IMG/VR virus record: IMGVR_UViG_3300023115_000010 | Location: 1-64,000 of that record | Strand: one strand, 5' to 3' | DNA length: 64,000 nucleotides | DNA from: a virus | Shown: positions 51,820 to 60,035 of the stretch, one piece after another | Position numbering within the stretch: position 1 is the first letter of the stretch | Layout of the letters: each line of letters starts with the position of its first letter | Notes under the pieces: generated by a model | Told to the model about the DNA's origin: nothing | The model's database searches: none | Seen by the model: only the letters and a program-made list of their open reading frames with translations | Position numbers and translations under genes: made by a program

Positions 51820-52404
51820 ATGGATAATGCAATGTTAAACATTTTGAAAGGATTCGACAATGTTGAAAAGAAAACATTGCAGGAATCGGCTATTGCAGAA
51901 TGTCCTCCAATGGGAATGGACAACGGCATGGCAGCACCAGGCGGTGAAATCAGTATTAAACTAGATGACACTGCACAAATGGCAAAAGTTTTAATGGCAC
52001 TACAGGCAGTTACAAGCGGCAGTGTAAATGATGTGCAAGACGAACCTTCAATGATGCCAGCACCAGAAGAAGTAGAAATGGAAGATTATGACAACGAGCC
52101 AGAAGAAGAATATATGGACACTGTAGATATGCTTCCAAGTGGTGATGATTTACATCGCCAAAAAGACATGAAAGCAATAAGAGTAAAAGATCCTGCTGTA
52201 GAAACAGCATCTATTAAAGATCGTTTATGGGCAGCATTAACCGAAAAAAAGTCAACATGCAGTGAGTGTGGAAAGCCTAGCTACACTACACTGCCTGAAG
52301 AAAAACAAAAAGGCGTAGACGGCAAAGTATGCTGGAAAGGCTACAAGCGCATGGGCACTAAGAAAAAAGGCGGTAAAACCGTAGACAACTGCGTTAAAAT
52401 GTAA
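51820..52404 (+). CDS. Acidic protein with C-terminal Cys motif
   Basis: The 194-aa product has an acidic, Met-rich first two thirds ('PEEVEMEDYDNEPEEEYMD'). Its C-terminal basic domain contains CSECG, then C near 'GKVCWKGYKRMGTKKKGG' and a final C in VDNCVKM. The GYKRxGTKxKxGKxVxNC pattern recurs in unrelated marine phage proteins, probably as a small module. CxxC plus two later Cys could bind zinc (inference). GGAGATTATT precedes the ATG. It is followed by a strong terminator, ending the transcript before gp17. Confidence 0.7.
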   Translation: MDNAMLNILKGFDNVEKKTLQESAIAECPPMGMDNGMAAPGGEISIKLDDTAQMAKVLMALQAVTSGSVNDVQDEPSMMPAPEEVEMEDYDNEPEEEYMDTVDMLPSGDDLHRQKDMKAIRVKDPAVETASIKDRLWAALTEKKSTCSECGKPSYTTLPEEKQKGVDGKVCWKGYKRMGTKKKGGKTVDNCVKM

Positions 52405-52421
52405 ATATCCCCCAGAACTCA

Positions 52422-52447
52422 ATAGCGCCTTTGGGCGCTATTTTTTT
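52422..52447 (+). terminator. Intrinsic terminator before gp17
   Basis: ATAGCGCC-TTTG-GGCGCTAT (52422-52441), followed by seven T residues; a textbook intrinsic terminator. Confidence 0.93.
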
Positions 52448-52448
52448 G

Positions 52449-52456
52449 ACTAAATA
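52449..52456 (+). promoter_or_regulatory. Late promoter (ACTAAATA), leaderless type
   Basis: ACTAAATATTTTTATG: the late element directly follows the terminator's T-run and ends 5 nt before ATG 52462. There is no Shine-Dalgarno sequence. Confidence 0.6.
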
Positions 52457-52461
52457 TTTTT

Positions 52462-54042
52462 ATGTCAAAATCATTAGATGGCGTATTAGTAAAAAAAGCC
52501 AACAAACAAGAAACATATACAAATGCACAAGTTGAAGACTTATTAGCTTGTATGGATCCTGACACAGGTTATTTGCATTTTGCAAAAAACTTTTCTCACA
52601 TTCAGCATCCTGTAAGAGGCAAACTATTGTTTGATCCGTATGAATATCAGTTAGGACTAATGGATAGTTATCATAGGTTCAGATTTAACATAAACATGAT
52701 GCCTAGACAAACAGGCAAAACCACTTGTGCTAGTATCTATCTAGCATGGTATGCTATGTTTAATCCTGATCAAACTATTCTTATTGCTGCTCACAAATAC
52801 ACAGGTGCCCAAGAGATTATGCAGCGTATACGTTATGTATATGAAACTTGTCCTGATCATATTAGAGCAGGTGTAACCAGTTACAACAAAGGTTCAATAG
52901 AGTTTGAAAATGGTAGTAGAATAATCAGCCAAACAACAACAGGCAACACAGGACGTGGTTTGTCTATTTCGTTATTATACTGTGACGAGTTTGCGTTTGT
53001 GCAACCTAACATTGCGGAAGAGTTTTGGACTAGTATTTCACCTACACTAGCAACAGGTGGTCGTGCTATTCTTACCAGCACACCAAACAGCGACGAAGAT
53101 ACTTTTGCTACTATTTGGAAACAAGCAGAAGACAAGTTTGACGAATATGGAAATGAAAATGATGTAGGTCGCAATGGGTTCCATGCTTTCCGTGCAGATT
53201 GGTGGGAACATCCTGATAGAGACGAACAGTGGAAAAAAGAAGAAATCGGTCGTATTGGCGAAGAAAAGTTTCGTAGAGAATATGGTTGTGAGTTTTTAGT
53301 ATTTGACGAAACTCTTATTAATAGTATAAAACTTGCAGTAATGGAAGGTACAGAACCTACAATACGACATGGGCAAACACGTTGGTACAAAAAACCAAGC
53401 GGCAAATACAACTATGCTATTGCATTAGATCCTAGTATGGGCACAGGAGGCGATTATTCTGCAATACAAGTAATAGAGTTACCGACTTACGAGCAAGTTG
53501 CAGAATGGCAACATAATACCACAGGAATACCTGGACAAATAAGAGTATTAAAAGATATATGCCAATATTTGCGAGACGAACGTGGCAGTGATAACGGTAT
53601 ATACTGGAGTGTAGAAAATAACGGATTAGGAGAAGCAGCTTTGCTAGTTATTCAAGATTTCGGCGAAGAAAATATACCTGGATTGTTTGTAAGTGAACCT
53701 ATACGTAAAGGACATGTTAGAAAGTTTAGAAAGGGGTTTAACACAACACATAGCAGTAAAGTGACTGCATGTGCTAGATTAAAAACTATGATTGAAAACG
53801 ATAAAATGCTTATAAAAAGCAAACCTTTAGTATCTGAACTAAAGGCATATATTGCAACAGGTAGTAGTTATCAAGCAAAACCTGGAGCAAATGACGACTT
53901 AGTTAGTGCGTTATTATTATCTTTGCGAATGATTGCAGTCATGAAAGATTGGGATCCTAAGATTTACAATACGTTTGTTCAAATCGAAGCTGAAGACGAT
54001 TACGAAATGCCCATGCCTATCTTTATAAGTAGCAATATATGA
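52462..54042 (+). CDS. 17: Terminase large subunit, gp17-like
   Basis: The 526-aa product has both motor domains. The ATPase has Walker A 'MMPRQTGKTT' (about residues 79-88) and Walker B 'LLYCDEF' with D175-E176. The coupling motif follows near 'AILTSTPN'. The RNase H-like headful nuclease has 'IALDPSMGTGGDYSA' (D323), 'WSVENNGLG' (E385) and 'ANDDLVSALLLS'. It packages DNA into the prohead through gp20 and cuts the concatemer. It is slightly shorter than T4 gp17 (610 aa). Its stop overlaps the next possible start. Confidence 0.97.
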   Translation: MSKSLDGVLVKKANKQETYTNAQVEDLLACMDPDTGYLHFAKNFSHIQHPVRGKLLFDPYEYQLGLMDSYHRFRFNINMMPRQTGKTTCASIYLAWYAMFNPDQTILIAAHKYTGAQEIMQRIRYVYETCPDHIRAGVTSYNKGSIEFENGSRIISQTTTGNTGRGLSISLLYCDEFAFVQPNIAEEFWTSISPTLATGGRAILTSTPNSDEDTFATIWKQAEDKFDEYGNENDVGRNGFHAFRADWWEHPDRDEQWKKEEIGRIGEEKFRREYGCEFLVFDETLINSIKLAVMEGTEPTIRHGQTRWYKKPSGKYNYAIALDPSMGTGGDYSAIQVIELPTYEQVAEWQHNTTGIPGQIRVLKDICQYLRDERGSDNGIYWSVENNGLGEAALLVIQDFGEENIPGLFVSEPIRKGHVRKFRKGFNTTHSSKVTACARLKTMIENDKMLIKSKPLVSELKAYIATGSSYQAKPGANDDLVSALLLSLRMIAVMKDWDPKIYNTFVQIEAEDDYEMPMPIFISSNI

Positions 54043-54048
54043 TAAATA
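54041..54048 (+). promoter_or_regulatory. Late promoter (GATAAATA), leaderless type
   Basis: GATAAATAACTATATG overlaps the gp17 stop (TGA 54040-54042) and ends 5 nt before ATG 54054. Confidence 0.6.
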
Positions 54049-54053
54049 ACTAT

Positions 54054-55817
54054 ATGAATAAGTTTGACACAATATCAAAAGATCTTTTTGACAAAATTAG
54101 AGGACGCTTTGAAAACGTCACAATAGGTGATAAGAATGGGCAAGTTACTAACGTGCCTGAAGAAGCGAGATATTTTGATTTTGAATATGTTTCTGAAAAT
54201 GTTCCATTAGGAAAAGTAAGTGTTAGTATTGATCCAGTTGAAGGATTGACTGTTATTGTTTCTAGAGATTTTGTTGATAATCAGTTAGAAAGTACACAAG
54301 ACGGTTGGTACAACTTTTTAAAAGAACTAAGAATGTTTTCTAAAAAAAGAATGATGAAGTTTGATGTCAGAGATATTAATAAGGCAAACTTAACAAAAAA
54401 AGATTACAACTACTTGTCAACAAATCGTAACGAGGAAAATCCTATGGCCGAATCTAAAATGTATGGTACAAATAAAACCAGTTTTCAAAAAATAGGCAAT
54501 GCAAGACTTGCTATTAAACATTCAGCACCAATTGGCGAAGGTGAAAGTAGATTAAAAAACATTTCATCTATTTTTATCGAAACACCAGAAGGTGAAAAGT
54601 TCAAATATCCTGTAAAACATTTGCAAGGTGCAAGAGCAATGGCTGTTCATGTTAGCGAAGGTGGTCATGCATTTGATGATTTTGGACAATATATTACAAG
54701 TTTAAGCGAAGAGTTAGCAAAGTTAGGCAAGTTCAAGACATACATGAGTCGCAAAAGTGTTATGGCCGAAACACTTAGCGAGTATATGGATATTGTTAAC
54801 ACAAGAGTAAAAAATGTAAAAAAAGAAATCTCAAACTTGCAAAAACCTGCATATTATGCAGAAGCATTTGCAAACTTTGTAGCACCAGTAATGGAGCAAG
54901 TACCAACTGATGTAGAAGAAGCATGGATTGATCAACTTACAGTAAAACAGTTTAACGAAGAGTTAAAAGATGTGTTTCCATACATTTACAATCTAGTAGG
55001 TGAATCTATGGTAGAAGAACTAGGTCCAGAAGACCTAGACGAATCAGGCTTGCAGTATTACACAGGTGTAAAAAAGCACGGTAAAGAATATATGAAAAAG
55101 GCTGCACAAGCAGGTCGTGAAGGCGCAAGTCAAGAAGAACTAGGTCGTTTAAAAGACAAATATAGCAAGGCAGAAAAAACAAAAGAAGAACTAGAACTAG
55201 AAGCAGCATTTGAAGGATTAATGGGTCAGTTTGCTGAACAAAGCACAAACGAAAGCAATGTAAAAGCAATTATTGATATGATTGCCAACGCTGATAATCC
55301 ATCACAAATGGTAATGGATTTAGTAAACAAAGGCGGACCAGTAGGCGATTTCTTATACAGTGAACTAGAACAGTTAGCAGTTGAGGCAGGCAAAACATTT
55401 AACAACGCTGAATCAGAACCAGAAGAGTTTGTAGATGAACTATTGGCTAACATGGGCATAGAAGAAGGCAATGCATATGCACACGCAGTGCGCCAAGCAA
55501 AAATGAATGGCAAGAAAAAAGGCGATAAGATAGATCACCCAGATTCAGACGAAGACGATATCACACTAGAAAAAGAAAAAACACCAATCGGAGAGTTCAT
55601 TCTATCTTACTTTGATAGAGAAAACGGAACATTTCCTAAAGGCGAAACAGCAGTATTGACCATGGTAGAAAAAGATTACGGAGAGCAATATGTTGAACCG
55701 GCTGCTAGATTCATGCAAAAAGCAGAGGCAATGTGTGCAAGCCGCAGAAAAAAGAAAACAATGGATAGCAGATATCCTGAAACCGAAAGAGTAAAGGCAT
55801 TAGCGGGCTTATCATAA
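54054..55817 (+). CDS. Large unknown protein after terminase
   Basis: Two starts are possible: ATG 54039 (ATGA overlap with gp17) and ATG 54054, 5 nt after a late promoter; I chose 54054, giving 587 aa. The first half is mixed alpha/beta ('GKVSVSIDPVEGLTVIVS', 'GARAMAVHVSEGGHAFDDFG'). The second half is helical and acidic and includes 'YYTGVKKHGKEYMKKAAQAG' with 'GASQEELGRLKDKYSKAEK', a motif that recurs in marine T4-like phages, and 'ERVKALAGLS' at the end. No function is recognised. Placement suggests a late protein linked to packaging or virion. Confidence 0.72.
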   Translation: MNKFDTISKDLFDKIRGRFENVTIGDKNGQVTNVPEEARYFDFEYVSENVPLGKVSVSIDPVEGLTVIVSRDFVDNQLESTQDGWYNFLKELRMFSKKRMMKFDVRDINKANLTKKDYNYLSTNRNEENPMAESKMYGTNKTSFQKIGNARLAIKHSAPIGEGESRLKNISSIFIETPEGEKFKYPVKHLQGARAMAVHVSEGGHAFDDFGQYITSLSEELAKLGKFKTYMSRKSVMAETLSEYMDIVNTRVKNVKKEISNLQKPAYYAEAFANFVAPVMEQVPTDVEEAWIDQLTVKQFNEELKDVFPYIYNLVGESMVEELGPEDLDESGLQYYTGVKKHGKEYMKKAAQAGREGASQEELGRLKDKYSKAEKTKEELELEAAFEGLMGQFAEQSTNESNVKAIIDMIANADNPSQMVMDLVNKGGPVGDFLYSELEQLAVEAGKTFNNAESEPEEFVDELLANMGIEEGNAYAHAVRQAKMNGKKKGDKIDHPDSDEDDITLEKEKTPIGEFILSYFDRENGTFPKGETAVLTMVEKDYGEQYVEPAARFMQKAEAMCASRRKKKTMDSRYPETERVKALAGLS

Positions 55818-55841
55818 TATAGGTAAGCCCCACATTATTAA

Positions 55842-56564
55842 ATGTATGCAGGTTCTAAAGTTCCTTATTCATATGATACGTTAAAACAAGCATTAAAACG
55901 TAATGATCTTATATTATTCAAAATAAGAAAAAACGTTTTTTTAGAAAACATACCGTATCCTTGGACTCCAAAAAGACATCGTTTTGATTTAATACAAGCT
56001 CTAGTTGCACAAGTAGAATCAAAAATGCAAAATCATACCTACTATGAAGTGAGCATTGATAATAGATCCGGTGCCTGGTATGATGATGAGCCTATGTGGC
56101 ATTTAACAAAGTTATATTATTTTTATAGTAATCAAGTTGATGAATATTTTTGTCCAATAACTATTGCACCTAATCATCCAATGTTAGATGTGCATCCTGG
56201 ATTGTATAGAATGGCAATGCTAGATTATCAACCAGATCATACTTTGTTAACATTTATTATAGATTATAACAGATGTATGCATGATATGAAACTTTTTAAT
56301 ACTTTTTGTACTTTAACTAAAATGCATTACTTTTCTAAAACATCCAAAGACAAATGGGAAAAACTGATTAACCTTGATAAACTTGGACCAGTTACAATCA
56401 CACATACAGCTCCTGGTCTAAACTTTGTCACAGATAGACCTAAGCAATCTGAATACAAAAAGTTATGGAATATATCTTACAATAAAAATCGTAAACTATT
56501 GAAAATAAACAAAAAACCTTTCTTGATTTTTAACGAAAATGATCAAGATTGGAGATTTTTTTAG
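55842..56564 (+). CDS. Unknown protein upstream of gp32
   Basis: The 240-aa product is rich in aromatic residues and His ('YDDEPMWHLTKLYYFYSNQV', 'NHPMLDVHPGLYRMAMLDYQ', 'KLFNTFCTLTKMHYFSKTSK'). I see no motif of a known family. No Shine-Dalgarno is clear before ATG 55842, and no promoter is seen in the 24-bp gap, so it may be read through from the preceding gene. The next promoter starts immediately after its stop codon. Confidence 0.7.
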   Translation: MYAGSKVPYSYDTLKQALKRNDLILFKIRKNVFLENIPYPWTPKRHRFDLIQALVAQVESKMQNHTYYEVSIDNRSGAWYDDEPMWHLTKLYYFYSNQVDEYFCPITIAPNHPMLDVHPGLYRMAMLDYQPDHTLLTFIIDYNRCMHDMKLFNTFCTLTKMHYFSKTSKDKWEKLINLDKLGPVTITHTAPGLNFVTDRPKQSEYKKLWNISYNKNRKLLKINKKPFLIFNENDQDWRFF

Positions 56565-56593
56565 TTGACAAGATAAATACATTTGTGTAGTAT
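56565..56593 (+). promoter_or_regulatory. Sigma70-type promoter for gp32-uvsX-uvsY
   Basis: TTGACA (56565-56570), a 17-bp spacer and TAGTAT (56588-56593). The spacer itself contains the late element GATAAATA. The predicted start is at about 56599. Confidence 0.8.
56572..56579 (+). promoter_or_regulatory. Late promoter (GATAAATA) inside the sigma70 spacer
   Basis: GATAAATACATT is a full late element located between the -35 and -10 of the host-type promoter. It would let gp32 be transcribed both early and late. Confidence 0.65.
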
Positions 56594-56610
56594 AAGACTT
56601 GTGCTACACA
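56584..56610. promoter_or_regulatory. Inverted repeat over the -10/start region (operator-like)
   Basis: TGTGTAG (56584-56590) and CTACACA (56604-56610) form a perfect 7-bp dyad spanning the -10 box and predicted start. A second pairing, GTGC (56601-56604) with GCAC (56617-56620), is possible in the RNA. It could be an operator or an RNA structure in the gp32 leader. Confidence 0.4.
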
Positions 56611-56652
56611 TATTAGGCACATAGAACATAGGCAAAACAAGGAGGCATAACT

Positions 56653-57660
56653 ATGGCATCATTAGCAGAAATTAGAGCAAAGCTCAAAGAACAAGAAAAT
56701 CGTTCAAGCGGCAACACTAGCGGCGGTGGCGATAACGCAATTTACCCATTTTGGAATATGAAAGAAGGCGAGCAAGCAACGCTACGCTTTTTGCCTGATG
56801 GCGACGATTCAAACACTTTCTTTTGGAAAGAGCGTTTGATGATCAAACTTCCATTTGCTGGCGTAAAAGGTGAAACTGATTCACGTCCAGTACAAGTACA
56901 AGTTCCGTGTATGGAAATGTATGGCGAATCATGCCCAATCCTACAAGAGGTACGTGGTTGGTTCAAAGATCCAAGTCTTGAGGATATGGGTCGTAAGTAT
57001 TGGAAGAAGCGTTCATATATCTTCCAAGGTTTTGTTGTAGATGATCCATTGAAAGAAGATGCGCAACCAGAGAATCCTATTCGTAGATTCATTATTGGTC
57101 CACAAATCTTCCAACTAATCAAAGCAGCACTAATGGACCCAGATATGGAAGAACTACCAACAGATTACACTGCTGGTGTAGACTTCCGTTTGTCAAAGGG
57201 TACAAAAGGTGGCTATGCAGACTACGGCGCAAGTAATTGGGCACGTAGAGAGCGTCCACTAGGTGATGCAGAAATGGCTGCGATTAACAATCATGGATTG
57301 TTTAATCTCAACGACTTCCTTCCTAAAAAGCCAGGCGAAGTAGAACTTAAAGTTCTTACTGAAATGTTTGAAGCAAGTGTAGATGGCGAAGCATATGATC
57401 CAGATCGTTGGAGTCAATACTTCCGTCCAGCAGGTATGGCAGCACGTACAGGTGATCCAAACACAACACCTGCACCAACACCTGCTCCACAACCAGCAGC
57501 ACCAGTACAAGAAACTGTAAATGATACTGGTTGGCAAGATCCAGCACCAGCAGCAACACCAGAGCCTGCACCTGCACCAGAAGCAGCGGCAGAACCAGCA
57601 GGTGATGCAGGTGGCGCACAAGACATTCTTGCAATGATCAGAGCACGTCAGAACCAATAA
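56653..57660 (+). CDS. 32: Single-stranded DNA-binding protein, gp32-like
   Basis: The 335-aa product has the gp32 plan: an N-terminal basic helix for cooperativity ('MASLAEIRAKLKEQENR'), a core with 'GEQATLRFLPDGDDSNTFFW', 'QVQVPCMEMYGESCPILQEV' and 'GRKYWKKRSYIFQGFV', and a C-terminal Pro/Ala/Glu-rich tail that recruits replication and recombination partners. T4 gp32 binds zinc with one His and three Cys; only C86 and C94 are evident here, so the zinc site is altered or absent. AAGGAGG precedes the ATG. It coats ssDNA during replication and recombination and works with UvsX and UvsY downstream. Confidence 0.93.
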   Translation: MASLAEIRAKLKEQENRSSGNTSGGGDNAIYPFWNMKEGEQATLRFLPDGDDSNTFFWKERLMIKLPFAGVKGETDSRPVQVQVPCMEMYGESCPILQEVRGWFKDPSLEDMGRKYWKKRSYIFQGFVVDDPLKEDAQPENPIRRFIIGPQIFQLIKAALMDPDMEELPTDYTAGVDFRLSKGTKGGYADYGASNWARRERPLGDAEMAAINNHGLFNLNDFLPKKPGEVELKVLTEMFEASVDGEAYDPDRWSQYFRPAGMAARTGDPNTTPAPTPAPQPAAPVQETVNDTGWQDPAPAATPEPAPAPEAAAEPAGDAGGAQDILAMIRARQNQ

Positions 57661-57662
57661 TA

Positions 57663-57692
57663 GAAAGGGCTTCGGCCCTTTCCTTTGCTTTT
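57663..57692 (+). terminator. Terminator/attenuator between gp32 and uvsX
   Basis: GAAAGGGC-TTCG-GCCCTTTC (57663-57682) is a perfect stem with a stable TTCG tetraloop, followed by CTTTGCTTTTT. It may lower uvsX expression relative to gp32. Confidence 0.85.
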
Positions 57693-57709
57693 TAGAATAG
57701 GAGATACGT

Positions 57710-58801
57710 ATGGCTACAAAAGCATTCGATCCTTCCAAGTTTCGAAACTCATTAACAAAATCTATTAAAGGTATGAGTGCAGGCTTTAATGATCCACAAG
57801 ATTGGATCAGCACAGGCAACTTTGCACTTAACTATCTGCTCAGTGGTGATTTCCGTAGAGGTATTCCACTAGGCAAAGTAAGCGTATTTGCAGGCGAAAG
57901 TGGTGCAGGTAAATCGTATATTGTGTCTGGTAATATTGTCAAGTCAGCACAAGAACAAGGTATTTTTGTTGTACTGATTGACAGTGAAAATGCTCTTGAT
58001 GAAAAGTGGCTACACGCCTTAGGTGTAGAAACAACAGAAGACAAAATCCTAAAACTCAATATGGCAATGATTGATGACGTTGCCAAAACTATTTCAACAT
58101 TTATGGATGACTATCGTGCAATGGACGAAGCAGATCGTCCTAAAGTATTGTTTGTAGTTGATAGTTTGGGTATGCTTATGTCACCAACTGAAGTTAATCA
58201 GTTTGAAGCAGGTGATATGAAAGGTGATATGGGTCGTAAGGCCAAAGCACTAAAAGCATTGGTTACTAACTGTGTTAATATGTTTGGTTCATATAACGTA
58301 GGTATGGTTGTTACTAACCACACATACGCAAGTCAAGATATGTTTGATCCAGATGATAAGATCTCAGGCGGTAGCGGTTTTATCTATGCAAGCTCAATGG
58401 TTGTAGCAATGAAAAAACTAAAACTAAAAGAGGATGCAGATGGTAACAAAACCAGCACAGTAAATGGTATTCGTGCAGCGTGTAAAGTTATGAAAACACG
58501 TTACGCAAAACCGTTTGAAGGTGTACAAGTTAAGATTCCATACGAAACAGGTATGGATCCATATTCAGGTATGTTTGATTTGCTTGAAGCAAAAGGCTTA
58601 CTTGAGAAACAAGGTAATCGTTACAAATACATTGATAGTACAGGTGTTGAAACACTAGAATATCGTAAGAATTGGACAGGTGACAAACTCGAAATGATCA
58701 TGGCCGATTTACCGGCAAAAGAAGAACAAATGGTAAATATCGCTAACGCTGACGAAGAAGCAGTGATTGATCATAACGAGGAGTTAGCCGAGAATGAATG
58801 A
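57710..58801 (+). CDS. uvsX: UvsX recombinase (RecA-like)
   Basis: The 363-aa product has Walker A 'AGESGAGKSY' (about residues 61-70), 'IFVVLIDSENALDEKWLHAL' and Walker B 'VLFVVDSLGML'. 'GMVVTNHTYASQDMFDPDD' and 'ISGGSGFIYASSMVVAM' follow, matching UvsX loop regions. It forms filaments on ssDNA and drives strand exchange in recombination-dependent replication. Length is near T4 UvsX (391 aa). ATAGGAG precedes the ATG. Its end overlaps the next gene by 8 nt. Confidence 0.95.
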   Translation: MATKAFDPSKFRNSLTKSIKGMSAGFNDPQDWISTGNFALNYLLSGDFRRGIPLGKVSVFAGESGAGKSYIVSGNIVKSAQEQGIFVVLIDSENALDEKWLHALGVETTEDKILKLNMAMIDDVAKTISTFMDDYRAMDEADRPKVLFVVDSLGMLMSPTEVNQFEAGDMKGDMGRKAKALKALVTNCVNMFGSYNVGMVVTNHTYASQDMFDPDDKISGGSGFIYASSMVVAMKKLKLKEDADGNKTSTVNGIRAACKVMKTRYAKPFEGVQVKIPYETGMDPYSGMFDLLEAKGLLEKQGNRYKYIDSTGVETLEYRKNWTGDKLEMIMADLPAKEEQMVNIANADEEAVIDHNEELAENE

Positions 58802-59015
58802 AGAACAGATTGTTGATATCTGGAACTTGTTTAAGCCAAACTTAGATAAAAAACAAGTAGAAATAACAGCAGAAAAGTTTGTTGATCTACTTGCAGACTA
58901 TGGAGTTGATGATATCGTACTAAAAGAATCGCTAGGTAATGATAAAGATTTAGATAATGCTATTCAATATTACTTAGATGTAGACGACGATTACGACGAA
59001 GACGACTGGGATTAA
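58794..59015 (+). CDS. Small acidic protein between uvsX and uvsY
   Basis: The 73-aa product is strongly acidic with a C-terminal run of Asp ('YLDVDDDYDEDDWD'). Small acidic genes occupy this place in marine T4-like phages. It has no recognised domain; an UvsX/UvsY accessory or DNA-mimic role is speculation. It overlaps uvsX by 8 nt and ends one base before uvsY. Confidence 0.7.
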   Translation: MNEEQIVDIWNLFKPNLDKKQVEITAEKFVDLLADYGVDDIVLKESLGNDKDLDNAIQYYLDVDDDYDEDDWD

Positions 59016-59016
59016 T

Positions 59017-59472
59017 ATGGGTTGGTATAGCCGTGTTAGCAGAGATATTAGTTTAATACCTGCAGCAATACAACATTTTGAAACTGAACTAGCAACAGCA
59101 AAAACTGAGGTAAAGTTAAAAGGCAATGTTGAAAAAGCAGCATCTGAAATGCCAGGTATTGTTGAACATCGTTTTAATCAGCTTCAAGAGATAGAAGCAA
59201 TCCTTGAATATATGAATATTGAGCTGCGAAAACTACGCAGCTCATATTTTAAAAAATATCTTGAAAACTATCAACGTGCATTAAGCAGTCGCGATGTAGA
59301 AAAATATGTCGATGGAGAAAAAGATGTTTGCGACTATGAAAAAATTATAAACGAGTTTGCATTAATGCGTAATAAATGGTTAGGTGTTCTAAAAGCTCTA
59401 GATCAAAAGCAATGGCAGATAACTAATATAGTAAAGTTAAGAGTAGCAGGCATGGAAGATGCAACACTTTAG
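59017..59472 (+). CDS. uvsY: UvsY recombination mediator
   Basis: The 151-aa helical product matches marine UvsY proteins: 'SSYFKKYLENYQRALSSRDV', 'EKYVDGEKDVCDYEKIINEF', 'ALMRNKWLGVLKALDQKQWQ' and 'ITNIVKLRVAGMEDATL'. UvsY loads UvsX onto gp32-coated ssDNA. Length is near T4 UvsY (137 aa). Order and tight spacing with uvsX support the call. Confidence 0.88.
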   Translation: MGWYSRVSRDISLIPAAIQHFETELATAKTEVKLKGNVEKAASEMPGIVEHRFNQLQEIEAILEYMNIELRKLRSSYFKKYLENYQRALSSRDVEKYVDGEKDVCDYEKIINEFALMRNKWLGVLKALDQKQWQITNIVKLRVAGMEDATL

Positions 59473-59480
59473 GAAGTTAA

Positions 59481-60035
59481 ATGTCATATTCAAAAGAGTA
59501 TTTAGAAGAGTTAAAAACTCTACACAATAAAAAAACATTTGGGTTAAATAGAAATATTCCCGAAATAGTTCATAAGATTATTAAAGAAAATAATATAAAA
59601 AGTTTTTTAGATTTTGGCGCAGGTAAAGGACATACCAGTGCTACTATATCTCAAACATATCCTGAAATAGATTTACATACATTCGATCCTGCTACATTTC
59701 CTAATCCTTTACCTAAGGAAGTTGAGTTAACTTATAGCAGTGATGTTTTAGAACATGTTGAGCCTGATTTGATTGATGAAACACTTAATGATTTGTGTGC
59801 TAGATCTACAAGATATCAATATCATTTAATAGCATGTCATCCTGCAAAGAAAGCATTAAGTGACGGTCGTAATGCCCATTTAATTATTGAAAATCCTAAA
59901 TGGTGGAAGAAAAAAATAGAATCATTAAATGGATGGAATATTATTCATGAAGAAATAACTGAAAGATATGCCAAAGTTAAAAAAGGACCTCCAAGACATG
60001 TTGTAAAATATATTGTTGTATTGGAAAAATCATGA
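59481..60035 (+). CDS. Class I SAM-dependent methyltransferase
   Basis: The 184-aa product carries the SAM-binding motif I 'SFLDFGAGKGHTSATIS' (about residues 41-57), the acidic end of strand 2 in 'LHTFDPATFP', and 'YSSDVLEHVEPDLIDETLND', a motif frequent in small-molecule or sugar methyltransferases. The substrate is unknown. It begins a run of sugar-related genes and overlaps the next gene by 4 nt, so methylation of a glycan is plausible. GGAAG precedes the ATG. Confidence 0.85.
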   Translation: MSYSKEYLEELKTLHNKKTFGLNRNIPEIVHKIIKENNIKSFLDFGAGKGHTSATISQTYPEIDLHTFDPATFPNPLPKEVELTYSSDVLEHVEPDLIDETLNDLCARSTRYQYHLIACHPAKKALSDGRNAHLIIENPKWWKKKIESLNGWNIIHEEITERYAKVKKGPPRHVVKYIVVLEKS

